The translations under genes and the position numbers were made by a program. A stretch of DNA of 64,000 nucleotides from PGYR01 sp046290495 (GTDB lineage Bacteria; Bacteroidota; Ignavibacteria; Kapaibacteriales; UBA2268), in NCBI GenBank assembly GCA_046290495.1, contig JBKAGT010000005.1, positions 1,488,001 through 1,552,000 of the forward strand, written 5' to 3'. The notes under the pieces are model-generated. The model searched no databases and had not been told where the DNA came from. It saw nothing but the letters and a program-made list of their open reading frames with translations. Positions 24,481 through 34,157 of this stretch are shown piece after piece (the first letter of the stretch is position 1; each line of letters begins with the position of its first letter).

Positions 24481-26850
24481 ATGAAAATTATAACATTTCT
24501 TTTGCTATTCGCGGCTGTGACTACTGGGTTTGCACAAGACGAATACACACTAAGCGGATATGTAAGAGAAGCGGAAACAGGGGAAACGCTTATAGGAGCG
24601 ACAGTGTCTGTGCAGGACACCAAGAAAGGTGCAGTCACTAATGCCTATGGATTCTACTCTATTACATTGCCCAAAGGGAATTACAAGATTGTGACATCAT
24701 ATATCGGCTATGATAATACAATATCACCTATAGTTCTAGATAAGGACGTGAAATTAGACATTGAGCTAAGCAGCTCGAGTGTTCAGACGGATGAGGTTGT
24801 AGTCTCTGCTAGAAAATCGGATGAGAATATAGTTTCTATTGAGATGAGTACCTTAGAGCTAAGTCAGCAAACATTAACCAGAATGCCTGCACTCTTGGGC
24901 GAAACTGATGTGATTAGATCCGTGCAGTTACTGCCAGGTGTATCTACAGTTGGCGAAGGTGCAACTGGATTCAACGTTCGTGGTGGTGGTATTGACCAAA
25001 ACTTGGTTCTGCTAGATGAAGCGCCAGTATATAACTCATCGCACTTGTTTGGTTTCTTCTCTGTTTTTAACCCCGATGCTGTAAAAGATGTAAAATTGAT
25101 TAAAGGTGGAATCCCAGCTAATTATGGTGGTCGTCTTTCATCGATTCTTGATGTAAGGTTAAAAGAAGGAAGTCCAAGAAAATTCAACATAGATGGCGGT
25201 GTGGGTGCTATATTTAGTAGATTGGCTGTGGAAGGTCCAATTATAGAGGACAAACTATCTTTCCTTGTTGCTGGTAGAAGGTCATATATCGATGTATTAG
25301 CAAAGCCATTTTTAGATGACGATTTGAGTGAAAGTCAATTCTTTTTCTATGATTTGACCACTAAACTGAATTGGAAAATAGACGAAAACAACACCATATT
25401 TACTTCTGGATATTTTGGTAGAGACGTCTTTGATGCGGGTTTCGGATTTAACTGGGGTAGCCAAACGGCTACGGTTAGATGGAACCACTTGTTCTCTGAC
25501 CAACTTTTCTCTAACCTGACATACTACTTTAGTAATTATGACTATCAACTACAATTTGGTGATATTGCTGAAGGTGAGTATTTCAAATGGAGATCGAATA
25601 TAATCACACAGTCTGTAAAGTATGATTTGGAATATTTCTTAAATCCGAATAATAATATTGATTTCGGGATAGAAGGAATCTACTATGACTTTGTACCAGG
25701 TACTGCCGAAGGTGGTAGTGATGGACAATTAGTAACTATAGAATTAGATGACCAATTTGCTGCCCAGTTATCAGGATATGTGAGTCAGGAAATAGACTTC
25801 ACTGAAGATTTTTCAATGAAATATGGGCTAAGAGGATCGTACTATTCTTACCTAGGACCTGGAACTTCATACACTTATGGTGACACAACTTCTAGTTATG
25901 CCAAACCATTAATTAAGAGTGAAGAGTACGATGAGTTTGAAAATATTGCGGACTATTTCAACTTAGAGCCAAGAGCATCACTAAAGTATCAGGTAGATGA
26001 TGAAAGCTCGATAAAAGCAAGCTATAATAGAATGGTACAATATGTTCACTTGCTTTCTAGTACGGCAGCTGCAACTCCTCTGGATATTTGGGTGCCTACT
26101 ACTAACAATGTGAAACCAGAGCTTGCTGACCAATATGCATTGGGTTATTTCAAGAATTTTGACGACAATGCTTGGGAGACATCTGTTGAAGTTTATTATA
26201 AAGATTTCCAAAACCAGGTGGATTACAGAAACGGAGCTGACCTGACCCTAAATGAATTGTACGAAGGCGATTTGCTTTATGGCGACGGTCGCGCTTATGG
26301 TGCTGAGTTTTATGTAAAGAAAAACAGCGGCGATTTCACAGGTTGGATCAGCTATACCCTAGCAAGAACTGAAAGACAGATACAAGGAATAAACAATGGG
26401 GATTGGTACCCAACAAGATTCGATAGAACTCATAACTTGAATATTGTTGGATTTTATGACCTCACAGATACTTGGAGCTTGTCAGCAAACTTTATTTTGG
26501 CATCTGGAACTCCTGCTACATTTCCAACGAATAGGTTCGAATGGCAAGGATACTATATACCACACAACGCTGAAGACAAAAGAGGAAACTACAGAATACC
26601 TTTGTCACACAGACTAGATATTTCGGCTACTTATGATCCCGAAGATGACCCTGATGATTGGTGGTCAGGTAAATGGGTTTTCTCAATATATAATGTATAT
26701 GGTAGAAAAAACCCTTATTCCGTATATTTTAGAAATAATGCTGATGACTTTGCGCAAACAGAAGCTGTAAGGTTTGCAGTATTTGGTTCTATCGTGCCGG
26801 CAGTTTCGTACAATTTTAATTTTGATGTAAATAAATTAGTGAATGAGTAA
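24481..26850 (+). CDS. TonB-dependent receptor with CarboxypepD_reg-like domain
   Basis: 789 residues. Signal peptide about 1-18 (ends TGFAQ), then a carboxypeptidase-regulatory-like beta sandwich about 22-100 (SGYVREAETGETLIGATV). The plug follows at about 110-230 (LLPGVSTVGEGATGFNVRGG, LDEAPVYNSSHLFGFFSVF, KLIKGGIPANYGGRLSSI), and the rest is a 22-strand-type barrel. It imports a ligand across the outer membrane with TonB energy. The next gene, a DUF4249 lipoprotein, overlaps it by 8 bp, a pairing seen widely in Bacteroidota. The ligand is not predictable. Confidence 0.9.
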   Translation: MKIITFLLLFAAVTTGFAQDEYTLSGYVREAETGETLIGATVSVQDTKKGAVTNAYGFYSITLPKGNYKIVTSYIGYDNTISPIVLDKDVKLDIELSSSSVQTDEVVVSARKSDENIVSIEMSTLELSQQTLTRMPALLGETDVIRSVQLLPGVSTVGEGATGFNVRGGGIDQNLVLLDEAPVYNSSHLFGFFSVFNPDAVKDVKLIKGGIPANYGGRLSSILDVRLKEGSPRKFNIDGGVGAIFSRLAVEGPIIEDKLSFLVAGRRSYIDVLAKPFLDDDLSESQFFFYDLTTKLNWKIDENNTIFTSGYFGRDVFDAGFGFNWGSQTATVRWNHLFSDQLFSNLTYYFSNYDYQLQFGDIAEGEYFKWRSNIITQSVKYDLEYFLNPNNNIDFGIEGIYYDFVPGTAEGGSDGQLVTIELDDQFAAQLSGYVSQEIDFTEDFSMKYGLRGSYYSYLGPGTSYTYGDTTSSYAKPLIKSEEYDEFENIADYFNLEPRASLKYQVDDESSIKASYNRMVQYVHLLSSTAAATPLDIWVPTTNNVKPELADQYALGYFKNFDDNAWETSVEVYYKDFQNQVDYRNGADLTLNELYEGDLLYGDGRAYGAEFYVKKNSGDFTGWISYTLARTERQIQGINNGDWYPTRFDRTHNLNIVGFYDLTDTWSLSANFILASGTPATFPTNRFEWQGYYIPHNAEDKRGNYRIPLSHRLDISATYDPEDDPDDWWSGKWVFSIYNVYGRKNPYSVYFRNNADDFAQTEAVRFAVFGSIVPAVSYNFNFDVNKLVNE

Positions 26851-27763
26851 GAAGATGAAAAAATTAATTTTAATTATAGCACTAAGTATTGGGTTTGTGT
26901 CTTGCGAAGACGTAATTGATGTTGATTTAGACGAGGGAATCCCTCAGCTTACTGTCAACGGTGTCTTGTCTGATTCTGATGAAAATCCTTATGTACAACT
27001 GACTCTATCAGGTCAATATTTTGATGCTTCTTCAGTACAACCAATTACAGATGCTACATTGAGTCTCTCAGACAGTGAAGGCAATTCATACTCCTTCGAC
27101 AGTCCAGATCAAGATGGAAAATACTTTTTATCAGATGAACTTGATAATGTCGTAACAGGAGTTACATTTCAGCTAACTATAAACTATGACAATAATCAAT
27201 ACATAGCAGAATCAACTGTCAGAGATATTCCTGCAATAGATTCCATTAGTTGGTCTAGAGAGAAAGTACCTTTCGGTGATGTGGATTCTATTTGGGCAGT
27301 GCAGTTCTGGGCGACAGATTTAGAGGGAATAGGCGATGCTTACTGGGTAAGACCAACAAGAGAAGGCATTGTCAATAATGACCCAGGAAAAATAGTAATT
27401 GGATATGATGGCTCTACAGGTCGAGGTTCACAGATTGATGGTATTCCATTTATTCTTCCTATAAGAGCAGCTATTACTCCTGGTGGATTCGCTGGTCCAC
27501 CAAGCGATGAGGAATTAGCGGAAGTCGGAGATGAAATTGGTGTACAGCTTTATTCTATTAGCTTAGATTTTGCCGAGTATTTGACTATACTTAGTGAACA
27601 GCTGAACAATGGTGGACTGTTTGCAGAGACCCCTGCTAACTTACCAACTAATGTATTAAACGCTAATGAAAATGGGTCTAAAGCTTTAGGGTGGTTTGCA
27701 GTTTGTAAAATGCACGAAGATAGCGGAGTTATAAGCTGGGAAAAAAGCAATAACAAGCAGTAA
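26843..27763 (+). CDS. DUF4249 family lipoprotein
   Basis: 306 residues. The lipoprotein signal ends in a lipobox at IGFVSC (about Cys21), and the mature part starts EDVIDVDLDEGIPQLTVNGVLSD with strands typical of DUF4249 (PYVQLTLSGQYFD, TDATLSLSDSEGN). These are surface or periplasmic partners encoded after TonB receptors, comparable in place to SusD. The start at 26843 overlaps the receptor stop; an ATG 12 bp later is an alternative and gives a tighter signal peptide. A bidirectional terminator follows. Confidence 0.82.
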   Translation: MSKKMKKLILIIALSIGFVSCEDVIDVDLDEGIPQLTVNGVLSDSDENPYVQLTLSGQYFDASSVQPITDATLSLSDSEGNSYSFDSPDQDGKYFLSDELDNVVTGVTFQLTINYDNNQYIAESTVRDIPAIDSISWSREKVPFGDVDSIWAVQFWATDLEGIGDAYWVRPTREGIVNNDPGKIVIGYDGSTGRGSQIDGIPFILPIRAAITPGGFAGPPSDEELAEVGDEIGVQLYSISLDFAEYLTILSEQLNNGGLFAETPANLPTNVLNANENGSKALGWFAVCKMHEDSGVISWEKSNNKQ

Positions 27764-27786
27764 GAGTTTTATACTTTTCAAGACAT

Positions 27787-27827
27787 AAAAAAAGCAACTT
27801 TAGAGAATAATCTGAAGTTGCTTTTTT
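27787..27827. terminator. Bidirectional terminator
   Basis: Between the convergent DUF4249 and gcvT genes, an 11-bp stem (GCAACTTTAGA / TCTGAAGTTGC, one G-T pair) has A-runs on one side and T-runs on the other, so it can end transcription from both sides. Confidence 0.9.
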
Positions 27828-27848
27828 AGTTTTAATGCTAATATCTAA

Positions 27849-28943
27849 TTATAATAGAGGCATTTTTCTTACTATTGCAGGGAAGCGTTTTCCTCTTGCT
27901 TCTATTTCTATTTCTGTGTCTGGTGTTCTGTAGTCCCACTGAACATAGCCCATACCAACTGGTTTTTCTAATGAAGGAGACAAGTTACCTGTTGTAACTT
28001 CACCTATTTGCTCATCACCTTTGAAAATCTTGTAGCCCTTTCTAGCGATGAATCTGTCTGCATCTACTTCGAATCCAACTAATCTTCTTTCTGGGCCATT
28101 TTCTTTAATTTTAGCTAATGCTTCCTTCCCATTGAAATCCGTGTCCTTATTTAGCTTTGTCACCCAACCAAGACCTGCTTCTATTGTGTTAGTTGTCTCG
28201 TCAATGTCATTGCCATATAGTGCGTATCCTTTTTCCATTCTAAGAGTATCACGGCAACCAAGTCCGACAGCAGCTATTCCAAATTCCTCACCAGCTTCCA
28301 TTAGTGCATCCCAAATCTTCTTAGCAGTGTCATTGTCTCCCTTGAAATATAGCTCATAACCTAGCTCACCTGTGTAACCCGTTCTAGAAACTATAGCAGG
28401 GAAATCAGCAAGTGTCTCATTTTCTGAAAATCTGTAGAATTCCATTGACTCCAAGTCACAGTCTGTTAATTTTGCTAAGACTTTCTTCGAGTTTGGTCCT
28501 TGCAACGCAAGAAGTGAGTAGTCATCAGATTGGTTAGTGACAACTGCATCGAATCCTTCAGCATTCTTCATTACCCAATCAATATCCTTGTCGATATTTG
28601 CACCATTTACGACTAATAAGTATCGGTCATCTGCTAGTTTATATGCTAGCAAGTCATCTACTATACCACCATCTTCGTAGCACATAGCAGTATAAAGCAC
28701 TTGACCAACCACTAATTTGGATGCGTCATTTGTAATAAGTTTTTGAACTAAATCTAAGGCTTCTTTGCCCTCGATGAAAAACTCACCCATGTGTGATACA
28801 TCAAATATACCAACACTATCTCTCACTAACTTATGTTCTTGTATTATACCGCTTGGGTACTGTATTGGCATTTTGTAGCCGGCATAGTCAACCATTTTGG
28901 CGTTTAGCCCTAAGTGTAAATCGTAGAATGCTGTTTTTTTCAT
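27849..28943 (-). CDS. gcvT: Aminomethyltransferase, glycine cleavage T protein
   Basis: 364 residues, full length. It moves the aminomethyl carbon from lipoyl-H protein to tetrahydrofolate. Typical motifs: GYKMPIQYPSGIIQEH, VGIFDVSHMGEF, ARTGYTGELGYE-like SRTGYTGELGYELYF, GLGCRDTLRMEKGYALYG and GNLSPSLEKPVGMGYV. It is the last gene of the grpE-dnaJ-comEA-like-gcvT run; other glycine cleavage genes are not nearby. A partial ribosome-binding site (AGGAC) lies upstream. Confidence 0.96.
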   Translation of the reverse strand: MKKTAFYDLHLGLNAKMVDYAGYKMPIQYPSGIIQEHKLVRDSVGIFDVSHMGEFFIEGKEALDLVQKLITNDASKLVVGQVLYTAMCYEDGGIVDDLLAYKLADDRYLLVVNGANIDKDIDWVMKNAEGFDAVVTNQSDDYSLLALQGPNSKKVLAKLTDCDLESMEFYRFSENETLADFPAIVSRTGYTGELGYELYFKGDNDTAKKIWDALMEAGEEFGIAAVGLGCRDTLRMEKGYALYGNDIDETTNTIEAGLGWVTKLNKDTDFNGKEALAKIKENGPERRLVGFEVDADRFIARKGYKIFKGDEQIGEVTTGNLSPSLEKPVGMGYVQWDYRTPDTEIEIEARGKRFPAIVRKMPLL

Positions 28944-28957
28944 TTCATTTGTCCTAA

Positions 28958-29473
28958 TTAAACTGTTATCTGATTTTTTATACTTTCAAATTTCTTTGGG
29001 CCAATGCCCTTTACATTTTTTATATCTTCTATTGTTTTAAAAGGGGTCTTCTTTCTGTAAATGATAATTTTTTGGGCTGTTTTTTCGCCTATTCCTTTTA
29101 GCTTCTTTAGCTCAAGTTTCGAGGCAGTATTGATATTTATTTTACCAATAATTTTATCATCGTCTTTAGCGTTATAACTTTGTTTTTTCTTGCCTTCAGA
29201 CTTCTGATTACTATTTGCCAAATCAGCTTTGCTTTCTATAGTCTCTACTGGTTGTGTTTCGTATTCCTCGAACCTGCCACCAAAGTTGAAATCAATACCT
29301 GCAGATGCACTTTTATTGATTTGCACTCCATCTAAATCATCTAAACTGGTGCGGTCATAGTCTACGAAAGAACCAATGATCACACCCACAATTAGAGCTA
29401 GACTAATCATTAATTCACCTTTGGCAATACCAAATACTGATTGAATTGATGATATTAGTTTGTCTATATTCAT
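28958..29473 (-). CDS. Membrane-anchored ComEA-like helix-hairpin-helix protein
   Basis: 171 residues. One membrane helix at about 20-38 (LMISLALIVGVIIGSFV), a low-complexity charged linker, then tandem HhH motifs from about 112 (ININTASKLELKKLKGIGE, IKNVKGIGPKKFESIKNQI). ComEA-type proteins bind double-stranded DNA outside the inner membrane during natural transformation. The gene sits between dnaJ and gcvT in the same direction. Whether it serves competence here is inference, since no other com gene is in the window. Confidence 0.85.
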   Translation of the reverse strand: MNIDKLISSIQSVFGIAKGELMISLALIVGVIIGSFVDYDRTSLDDLDGVQINKSASAGIDFNFGGRFEEYETQPVETIESKADLANSNQKSEGKKKQSYNAKDDDKIIGKININTASKLELKKLKGIGEKTAQKIIIYRKKTPFKTIEDIKNVKGIGPKKFESIKNQITV

Positions 29474-29497
29474 TAGGATTAAGCTATTTATTCTGGT

Positions 29498-30661
29498 CTA
29501 AAAGAAGGCACCCTTAACTTTTTCGAAGAAGCCTTTTGCATCATTGTTTGGCTTAAAGTTATCACTTTCTTTCATCTTTTTCAACATTGATTTTTCATCC
29601 GATGATAACTTCTTTGGTATATAGACTTCTGTTATTACTATTTGGTCGCCTTTTCTATATGAATTTAGCATAGGCAAACCTTTGTTTTTTAATACAATCG
29701 ATTCACCGGGCTGAGTACCAGATTTGACATCTACATTTTCAGTGCCATACAAAGTAGGTACGTCTAACCTCACACCCATAGCTGCCTCGGGTACACTGAT
29801 TTTCATTTTATAGATTATATTATTACCATCACGAGTCAGATACTTATGTTCCTTCTCTTGTATAATCACAATCAAATCACCCTTCGAGCCACCTCTTCTT
29901 CCTGCATGCCCTTTGCCAGATACTGTTAGATAGTTTCCTTCCTCAACACCAGCAGGTATTTCTACGCTTATCTTCTCTTCGTCTCTTACTCTTCCTTCAC
30001 CTTCACAAGTGTTACAAGTATCTTTTATTATCTGACCAGTACCGCTACAATTGTTACATGGCTGTATATTGACAAACTGTCCGAACATAGAGCGGCTAAC
30101 TTGCTTAACTTGACCTTGTCCATTACATTGTGGGCAAGTGTTATATCCGCTGCTGCCACCTTTGGCACCACTACCAGAGCAATCACCACAAGGGACAAAT
30201 TTCTTAACTCTTATAGTCTTTTCTACACCTGTTGCTATCTCTTCTAATGTCAATGGCATTTTGATTTTAAGATCAGCACCACGCTCATCTCTTCTTCGTC
30301 TCTGTCCTCCTTGCGAACGGCCTCCGCCACCACCAAAAAGGTCATCAAATATAGAGCCGCCACCGAATATATCACCAAAGTTCGAGAATATATCTTCGAC
30401 ATTAGAGAATCCTGGCTGACCTCCGCCTGCTCCTCTTACTCCCTGATGTCCAAATCTATCGTATTTAGCTCTTTTGTCATCATTAGACAGAACATCATAC
30501 GCCTCAGAAGCTTCTTTAAATTTCTCTTCAGCTTCAGGATTATCTGGGTTTTTATCCGGATGATATTTGATAGCTAATTTTCTGTAAGCCGCTTTTATCT
30601 CTGTTTTGTCAGCTGTTTTGCTAACAGACAGGACCTCGTAATAATCTCTTTTTTCACTCAT
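29498..30661 (-). CDS. dnaJ: Chaperone protein DnaJ
   Basis: 387 residues. J domain with HPD at about 34-36 (LAIKYHPDKNPD), a Gly/Phe-rich region (NFGDIFGGGSIFDDLFGGGGG), a zinc-binding region with four CxxCxGxG motifs (CGDCSGSG, CPQCNGQG, CNNCSGTG, CNTCEGEG), and C-terminal substrate-binding domains (GNYLTVSGKGHAGRRGG). It stimulates the DnaK ATPase. The gene follows grpE by 17 bp; dnaK is not in the window. No Shine-Dalgarno is visible. Confidence 0.97.
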   Translation of the reverse strand: MSEKRDYYEVLSVSKTADKTEIKAAYRKLAIKYHPDKNPDNPEAEEKFKEASEAYDVLSNDDKRAKYDRFGHQGVRGAGGGQPGFSNVEDIFSNFGDIFGGGSIFDDLFGGGGGRSQGGQRRRRDERGADLKIKMPLTLEEIATGVEKTIRVKKFVPCGDCSGSGAKGGSSGYNTCPQCNGQGQVKQVSRSMFGQFVNIQPCNNCSGTGQIIKDTCNTCEGEGRVRDEEKISVEIPAGVEEGNYLTVSGKGHAGRRGGSKGDLIVIIQEKEHKYLTRDGNNIIYKMKISVPEAAMGVRLDVPTLYGTENVDVKSGTQPGESIVLKNKGLPMLNSYRKGDQIVITEVYIPKKLSSDEKSMLKKMKESDNFKPNNDAKGFFEKVKGAFF

Positions 30662-30678
30662 AAAATTTTATCGTCTTT

Positions 30679-31347
30679 TTATTCTGGGTTTCCTGAAGAA
30701 GTAACTACTTTCGCATGCCTTATTACCTTTTCACCTAACAAGTAACCAGGTTGAACCACTGCTATTATGTGGCCCTCAGGCACTTCATCAGATGGTTGTT
30801 GCATCAGTGCTTCGTGATAATCTACATCGAACTCATTTCCTACTAGGTCGTCCATTCTCTTAACACCAGCGTTTTCGAAAAGTCTGAATGCCTTGTTGTA
30901 TATCAACTCTACGCCTTCTATTACAGACTCTTTGCTACTCGAATCGTTTTTAGCAGCCTCTAATGCATTGCTCAAATCATCTGGCAAATCCAACAAGTTA
31001 AGAATTAACTTCTCGTTGGCATATTTTACCAGCTCATCTTTTTCCTTCTGAGTTCTTCTTCTCAGATTTTCCATTTCAGCAGTTTTTCTCAATAGCTGAT
31101 CTTTTAAGTTTGAGACTTGATTCTCTAACTCATCAACTTTGAATTCTAACTCATCAGAATCGTCATTAGACTCAGTTTCTTGCTCTGATTCTAACTCAGT
31201 CTCTTCTTCGTTTAATACTTCATTTTCTTCAGTCATTTCATCTTCTTCAGTTTTAATATCTATTTCTCTTTCGTCGTTTTTAACATAAGTATTGTATAAG
31301 TCTTTTAGCTTATCGCTACTTCCTCTCAATGGTTTTTTCTTTTCCAT
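30679..31347 (-). CDS. grpE: GrpE nucleotide exchange factor
   Basis: 222 residues from the ATG at 31345-31347, which has AGGAAA upstream; a TTG 30 bp earlier is in frame but unsupported. A long acidic N-terminus (EEDEMTEENEVLNEEE) precedes the coiled coil (ELENQVSNLKDQLLRKTAEMENLRRRTQKE) and the beta-wing C-terminus (HEALMQQPSDEVPEGHI, GYLLGEKVIRHAKV). It releases ADP from DnaK. First gene of the four-gene minus-strand run; no hrcA gene is adjacent. Confidence 0.95.
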   Translation of the reverse strand: MEKKKPLRGSSDKLKDLYNTYVKNDEREIDIKTEEDEMTEENEVLNEEETELESEQETESNDDSDELEFKVDELENQVSNLKDQLLRKTAEMENLRRRTQKEKDELVKYANEKLILNLLDLPDDLSNALEAAKNDSSSKESVIEGVELIYNKAFRLFENAGVKRMDDLVGNEFDVDYHEALMQQPSDEVPEGHIIAVVQPGYLLGEKVIRHAKVVTSSGNPE

Positions 31348-31438
31348 AATCTTATTTCCTTTATCTATTACAATCAATAGTTATTCGAGACATATAGACG
31401 TTCGAATGTTATTATATTTTTTTGTTTTGGAATAATTT

Positions 31439-31446
31439 CAAAGTTA
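31439..31446 (-). promoter_or_regulatory. Candidate -7 box for the grpE operon (TAACTTTG)
   Basis: On the minus strand TAACTTTG matches TAnnTTTG about 92 bp upstream of the grpE ATG. The same octamer precedes the FKBP-like gene at 63802. The -33 element is unclear. No CIRCE inverted repeat is seen in the 230-bp AT-rich gap. Confidence 0.4.
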
Positions 31447-31647
31447 AGAATATTATACTAAATATATATTTTTAAGAGAAATAAATAGTTATTAGATATT
31501 ATAAAACTAAGCTAGATATACAAATTTGTGATTTGTAATTATCCAAGAGTTAGTACAATTTGTTAAATTATATTTTTTTGAATCACATTTTCAATTCCTA
31601 TTTCAAACAATAATAAATACATAATATTATTCCTAATCTCAGCTGTA

Positions 31648-33411
31648 GTGATTTTTATTAAATCATATCACTACCTTCCCTATTTTGCTGATGATTCACT
31701 TATTTCATTACGCTATGCACAAAGATTGATTGATGGGTATGGTCTAACTTGGACTGAGGGGATACCAGTCGAGGGCTATTCTAATTTACTCTGGACTTTG
31801 ATTATGGCAGCATTCGGCTGGATTGGAGTAGATATGGTATTTGCTGCTCGTTTAGTCGGAGTCAGTCTTGCAATTGCTAATTCTTACTTGATAATGAAGT
31901 ACATCAGTAGAAGAGTCGAAAATGCTACTGTTGTCATTGGTGTAGTTCTTTTGTTTTATAGCTTTTCTGGTACTGTAGCAGTCTGGTCAATTGCTGGGCT
32001 AGAGCAGCCACTTGTAGCATTTTTGGCTCTGTCTGCTATTTACAACTTCTTAAATTTCAAAGATTATAATGCAAAAAAATCATTGTGGCTTTCCTCGCTA
32101 TCATTGGGAATGCTTGCAATTACAAGACCTGATGGGGCTATGCTAGCTGGATTGCTATGTTTAATCTATTTATTTTGGAATAGGAAGCAATTAAAAAAAG
32201 CCTTGCCGAACGCTGCAATTCTTGTTTTGTTTACTGCTTTATTCTACTTAGGTCAGCTAGCTTTTCGTCTATATTACTATGGTGAATATGTACCCAACAC
32301 AGCACATGTGAAGGTTTCACCTTCGCTCTACCATGCTTGGTATGGTCTAAAGTACACTCTTAGATTTGCTAAATCAATAGCTGTTTTAGTTCTTTTATCA
32401 TTCGCATGTATTTCATATCTAAATAAGAAAAAGCGAGATAGGTTTGTCATGTACATAGTTATTCTAGGTACTTGGTTTGCATATCTGTCTTTTGTTGCGG
32501 GCGATATATTTATGGCCTTCAGACATCACTACTATACTATAGTAGTACTTATGCTTTTACTTTCTGATGGGTTGCCTTTATTAATTAGAGAGCTAAATAA
32601 GCAAAAATTAACTAAGCCATTTGCGGTAATTCTTTCCCTAGGGGCTATGTTCTATGTTTACCATCAGTTTGAAAATAACAACTACGAGAATATAGAAACA
32701 TATCATTGGACTCTACATCAGAAAACACTTGGGTTGGCTTTGAAAGATGTTTTCGAAGAGGAGCAACCTTTGATTGCTGTTGATGCTGCAGGTTCAGTTC
32801 CCTATTGGACTAAGTTTCCAGCTCTCGATATGCTAGGACTTAATGATTATCATATAGCAAGGAATAAACCTGGAGATATGGGAGGTGGCTTCATAGGTCA
32901 CGAATTGGGTGATCCAGAGTACACTATGGATATGCGCCCCGATATATTCGAGATACATGCTGGCTTGAGGACACCACATTGGTATATAGATTCGGCAGTA
33001 ATGAAGCATCCTGAATTTGTTGATTATCTACCTATTGGATTATATGCAGATGAATACAATGGCTTTGATTTTTCTGGGGTACTTTGGTTTGACAAATACA
33101 GTAAGAAAGTCGGCGTGAGAATGGAAGAGAATAAACTAATAATGCCAGGGTATTTGTTTCTTCCTGATGACACAAGTGATGTAGCTTTATTTAGAATTAA
33201 ACATTTAGTCAGACCAATGAAGCCGGGTGTTGATTATAAACTCAGTTTAAAAGAGAATCAGTATATTTACACTGATTTTGAAACTACGCCAAAAGGAGTA
33301 GAAATAAATAAAAAAATAGATGCTGATAGCATAATCTACACAGCTAGAAATCTGAGTGATACCACTGTTAATCTGATAGAAGTAGTAGCTAAGAAAGAAG
33401 AATTAGAATAA
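31648..33411 (+). CDS. AftB-like GT-C membrane glycosyltransferase
   Basis: 587 residues from a GTG at 31648. Many membrane helices fill residues 1-325, and a soluble C-terminal part follows. Near the N-terminus FADDSLISLRYAQRLIDGYG and EGYSNLLWTL carry the DD motif of GT-C enzymes in the arrangement seen in the AftB (GT89) arabinosyltransferase-like family. These use polyprenyl-phosphate sugars on the periplasmic side. The frame stays open upstream to 31582 and encodes a hydrophobic stretch (YIILFLISAVVIFI) with no ATG, GTG or TTG, so the annotated start probably cuts a first helix. Sugar and acceptor are unknown. Confidence 0.8.
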   Translation: MIFIKSYHYLPYFADDSLISLRYAQRLIDGYGLTWTEGIPVEGYSNLLWTLIMAAFGWIGVDMVFAARLVGVSLAIANSYLIMKYISRRVENATVVIGVVLLFYSFSGTVAVWSIAGLEQPLVAFLALSAIYNFLNFKDYNAKKSLWLSSLSLGMLAITRPDGAMLAGLLCLIYLFWNRKQLKKALPNAAILVLFTALFYLGQLAFRLYYYGEYVPNTAHVKVSPSLYHAWYGLKYTLRFAKSIAVLVLLSFACISYLNKKKRDRFVMYIVILGTWFAYLSFVAGDIFMAFRHHYYTIVVLMLLLSDGLPLLIRELNKQKLTKPFAVILSLGAMFYVYHQFENNNYENIETYHWTLHQKTLGLALKDVFEEEQPLIAVDAAGSVPYWTKFPALDMLGLNDYHIARNKPGDMGGGFIGHELGDPEYTMDMRPDIFEIHAGLRTPHWYIDSAVMKHPEFVDYLPIGLYADEYNGFDFSGVLWFDKYSKKVGVRMEENKLIMPGYLFLPDDTSDVALFRIKHLVRPMKPGVDYKLSLKENQYIYTDFETTPKGVEINKKIDADSIIYTARNLSDTTVNLIEVVAKKEELE

Positions 33412-34050
33412 CTATATATCAAAATTATATTCGAATCCTATCATTGGTGTTATGTTCTGCATTCCTATTTTATTGTCAAAATTGATATTACTGCCATCTA
33501 TTTGATCGTAGTATCTTACTCTATACTCCAACATCACTACCATTTGGAACTCTGAGCTAAGTTCAAATTTGCCACCCAGATGTGTAAACCAAGCAAATGA
33601 AGAGGCATTTAATGGACTTCTGACTTCATTTTCATTCTCGATATCTACAAAATCATCGTCTCTGTTTGCTGACAGTGCATATCCGAAGCTAAGGAATACT
33701 GACTTGTAAGAACCAGTTAAAATGGGTCCTAGCCAAAGTTCAGTAAAATCATTGTCTTTACTGTTGATAACAAACAACTCATTTTCGCGAAGCACACCAG
33801 AAAAAGTACGATTACCTCTGTCGTAACGTAGGTATGCACCTACTGCTATGTAATCATTAAAGTTGTATTGAGTTTGTAGATTAAAATTGAATTGATTGTG
33901 ATTAAAAAGCTTAGGGTAGTTGTCGCCTCCTATTTCAGTTTTGACTTGTTGCTGAGTTAGACCATAGCCAAAGTGAGTTGATATAGTCATGTATTGCGAT
34001 TGCAAGTATGAAGCAGAGAAAAAGAAGACAATAATTGCGATTAGTTTCAT
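33412..34050 (-). CDS. Outer-membrane beta-barrel protein
   Basis: 212 residues. Signal peptide about 1-18, then alternating amphipathic strands that end in an aromatic-rich C-terminal strand (MIGFEYNFDI), as for small outer-membrane barrels (WLGPILTGSYKSVFLSFGY, LEYRVRYYDQI). No channel or enzyme motif is seen. Its stop codon directly abuts the stop of the convergent glycosyltransferase gene. Confidence 0.7.
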   Translation of the reverse strand: MKLIAIIVFFFSASYLQSQYMTISTHFGYGLTQQQVKTEIGGDNYPKLFNHNQFNFNLQTQYNFNDYIAVGAYLRYDRGNRTFSGVLRENELFVINSKDNDFTELWLGPILTGSYKSVFLSFGYALSANRDDDFVDIENENEVRSPLNASSFAWFTHLGGKFELSSEFQMVVMLEYRVRYYDQIDGSNINFDNKIGMQNITPMIGFEYNFDI

Positions 34051-34157
34051 TTTTTAAATCTCATCAATAGATAATTATAATACAATTTAATAATTATCGG
34101 TTAAGATTTCTATTATCTAATTCAATTCTGCAAACTAATTTGCATATCTAATCAGTT

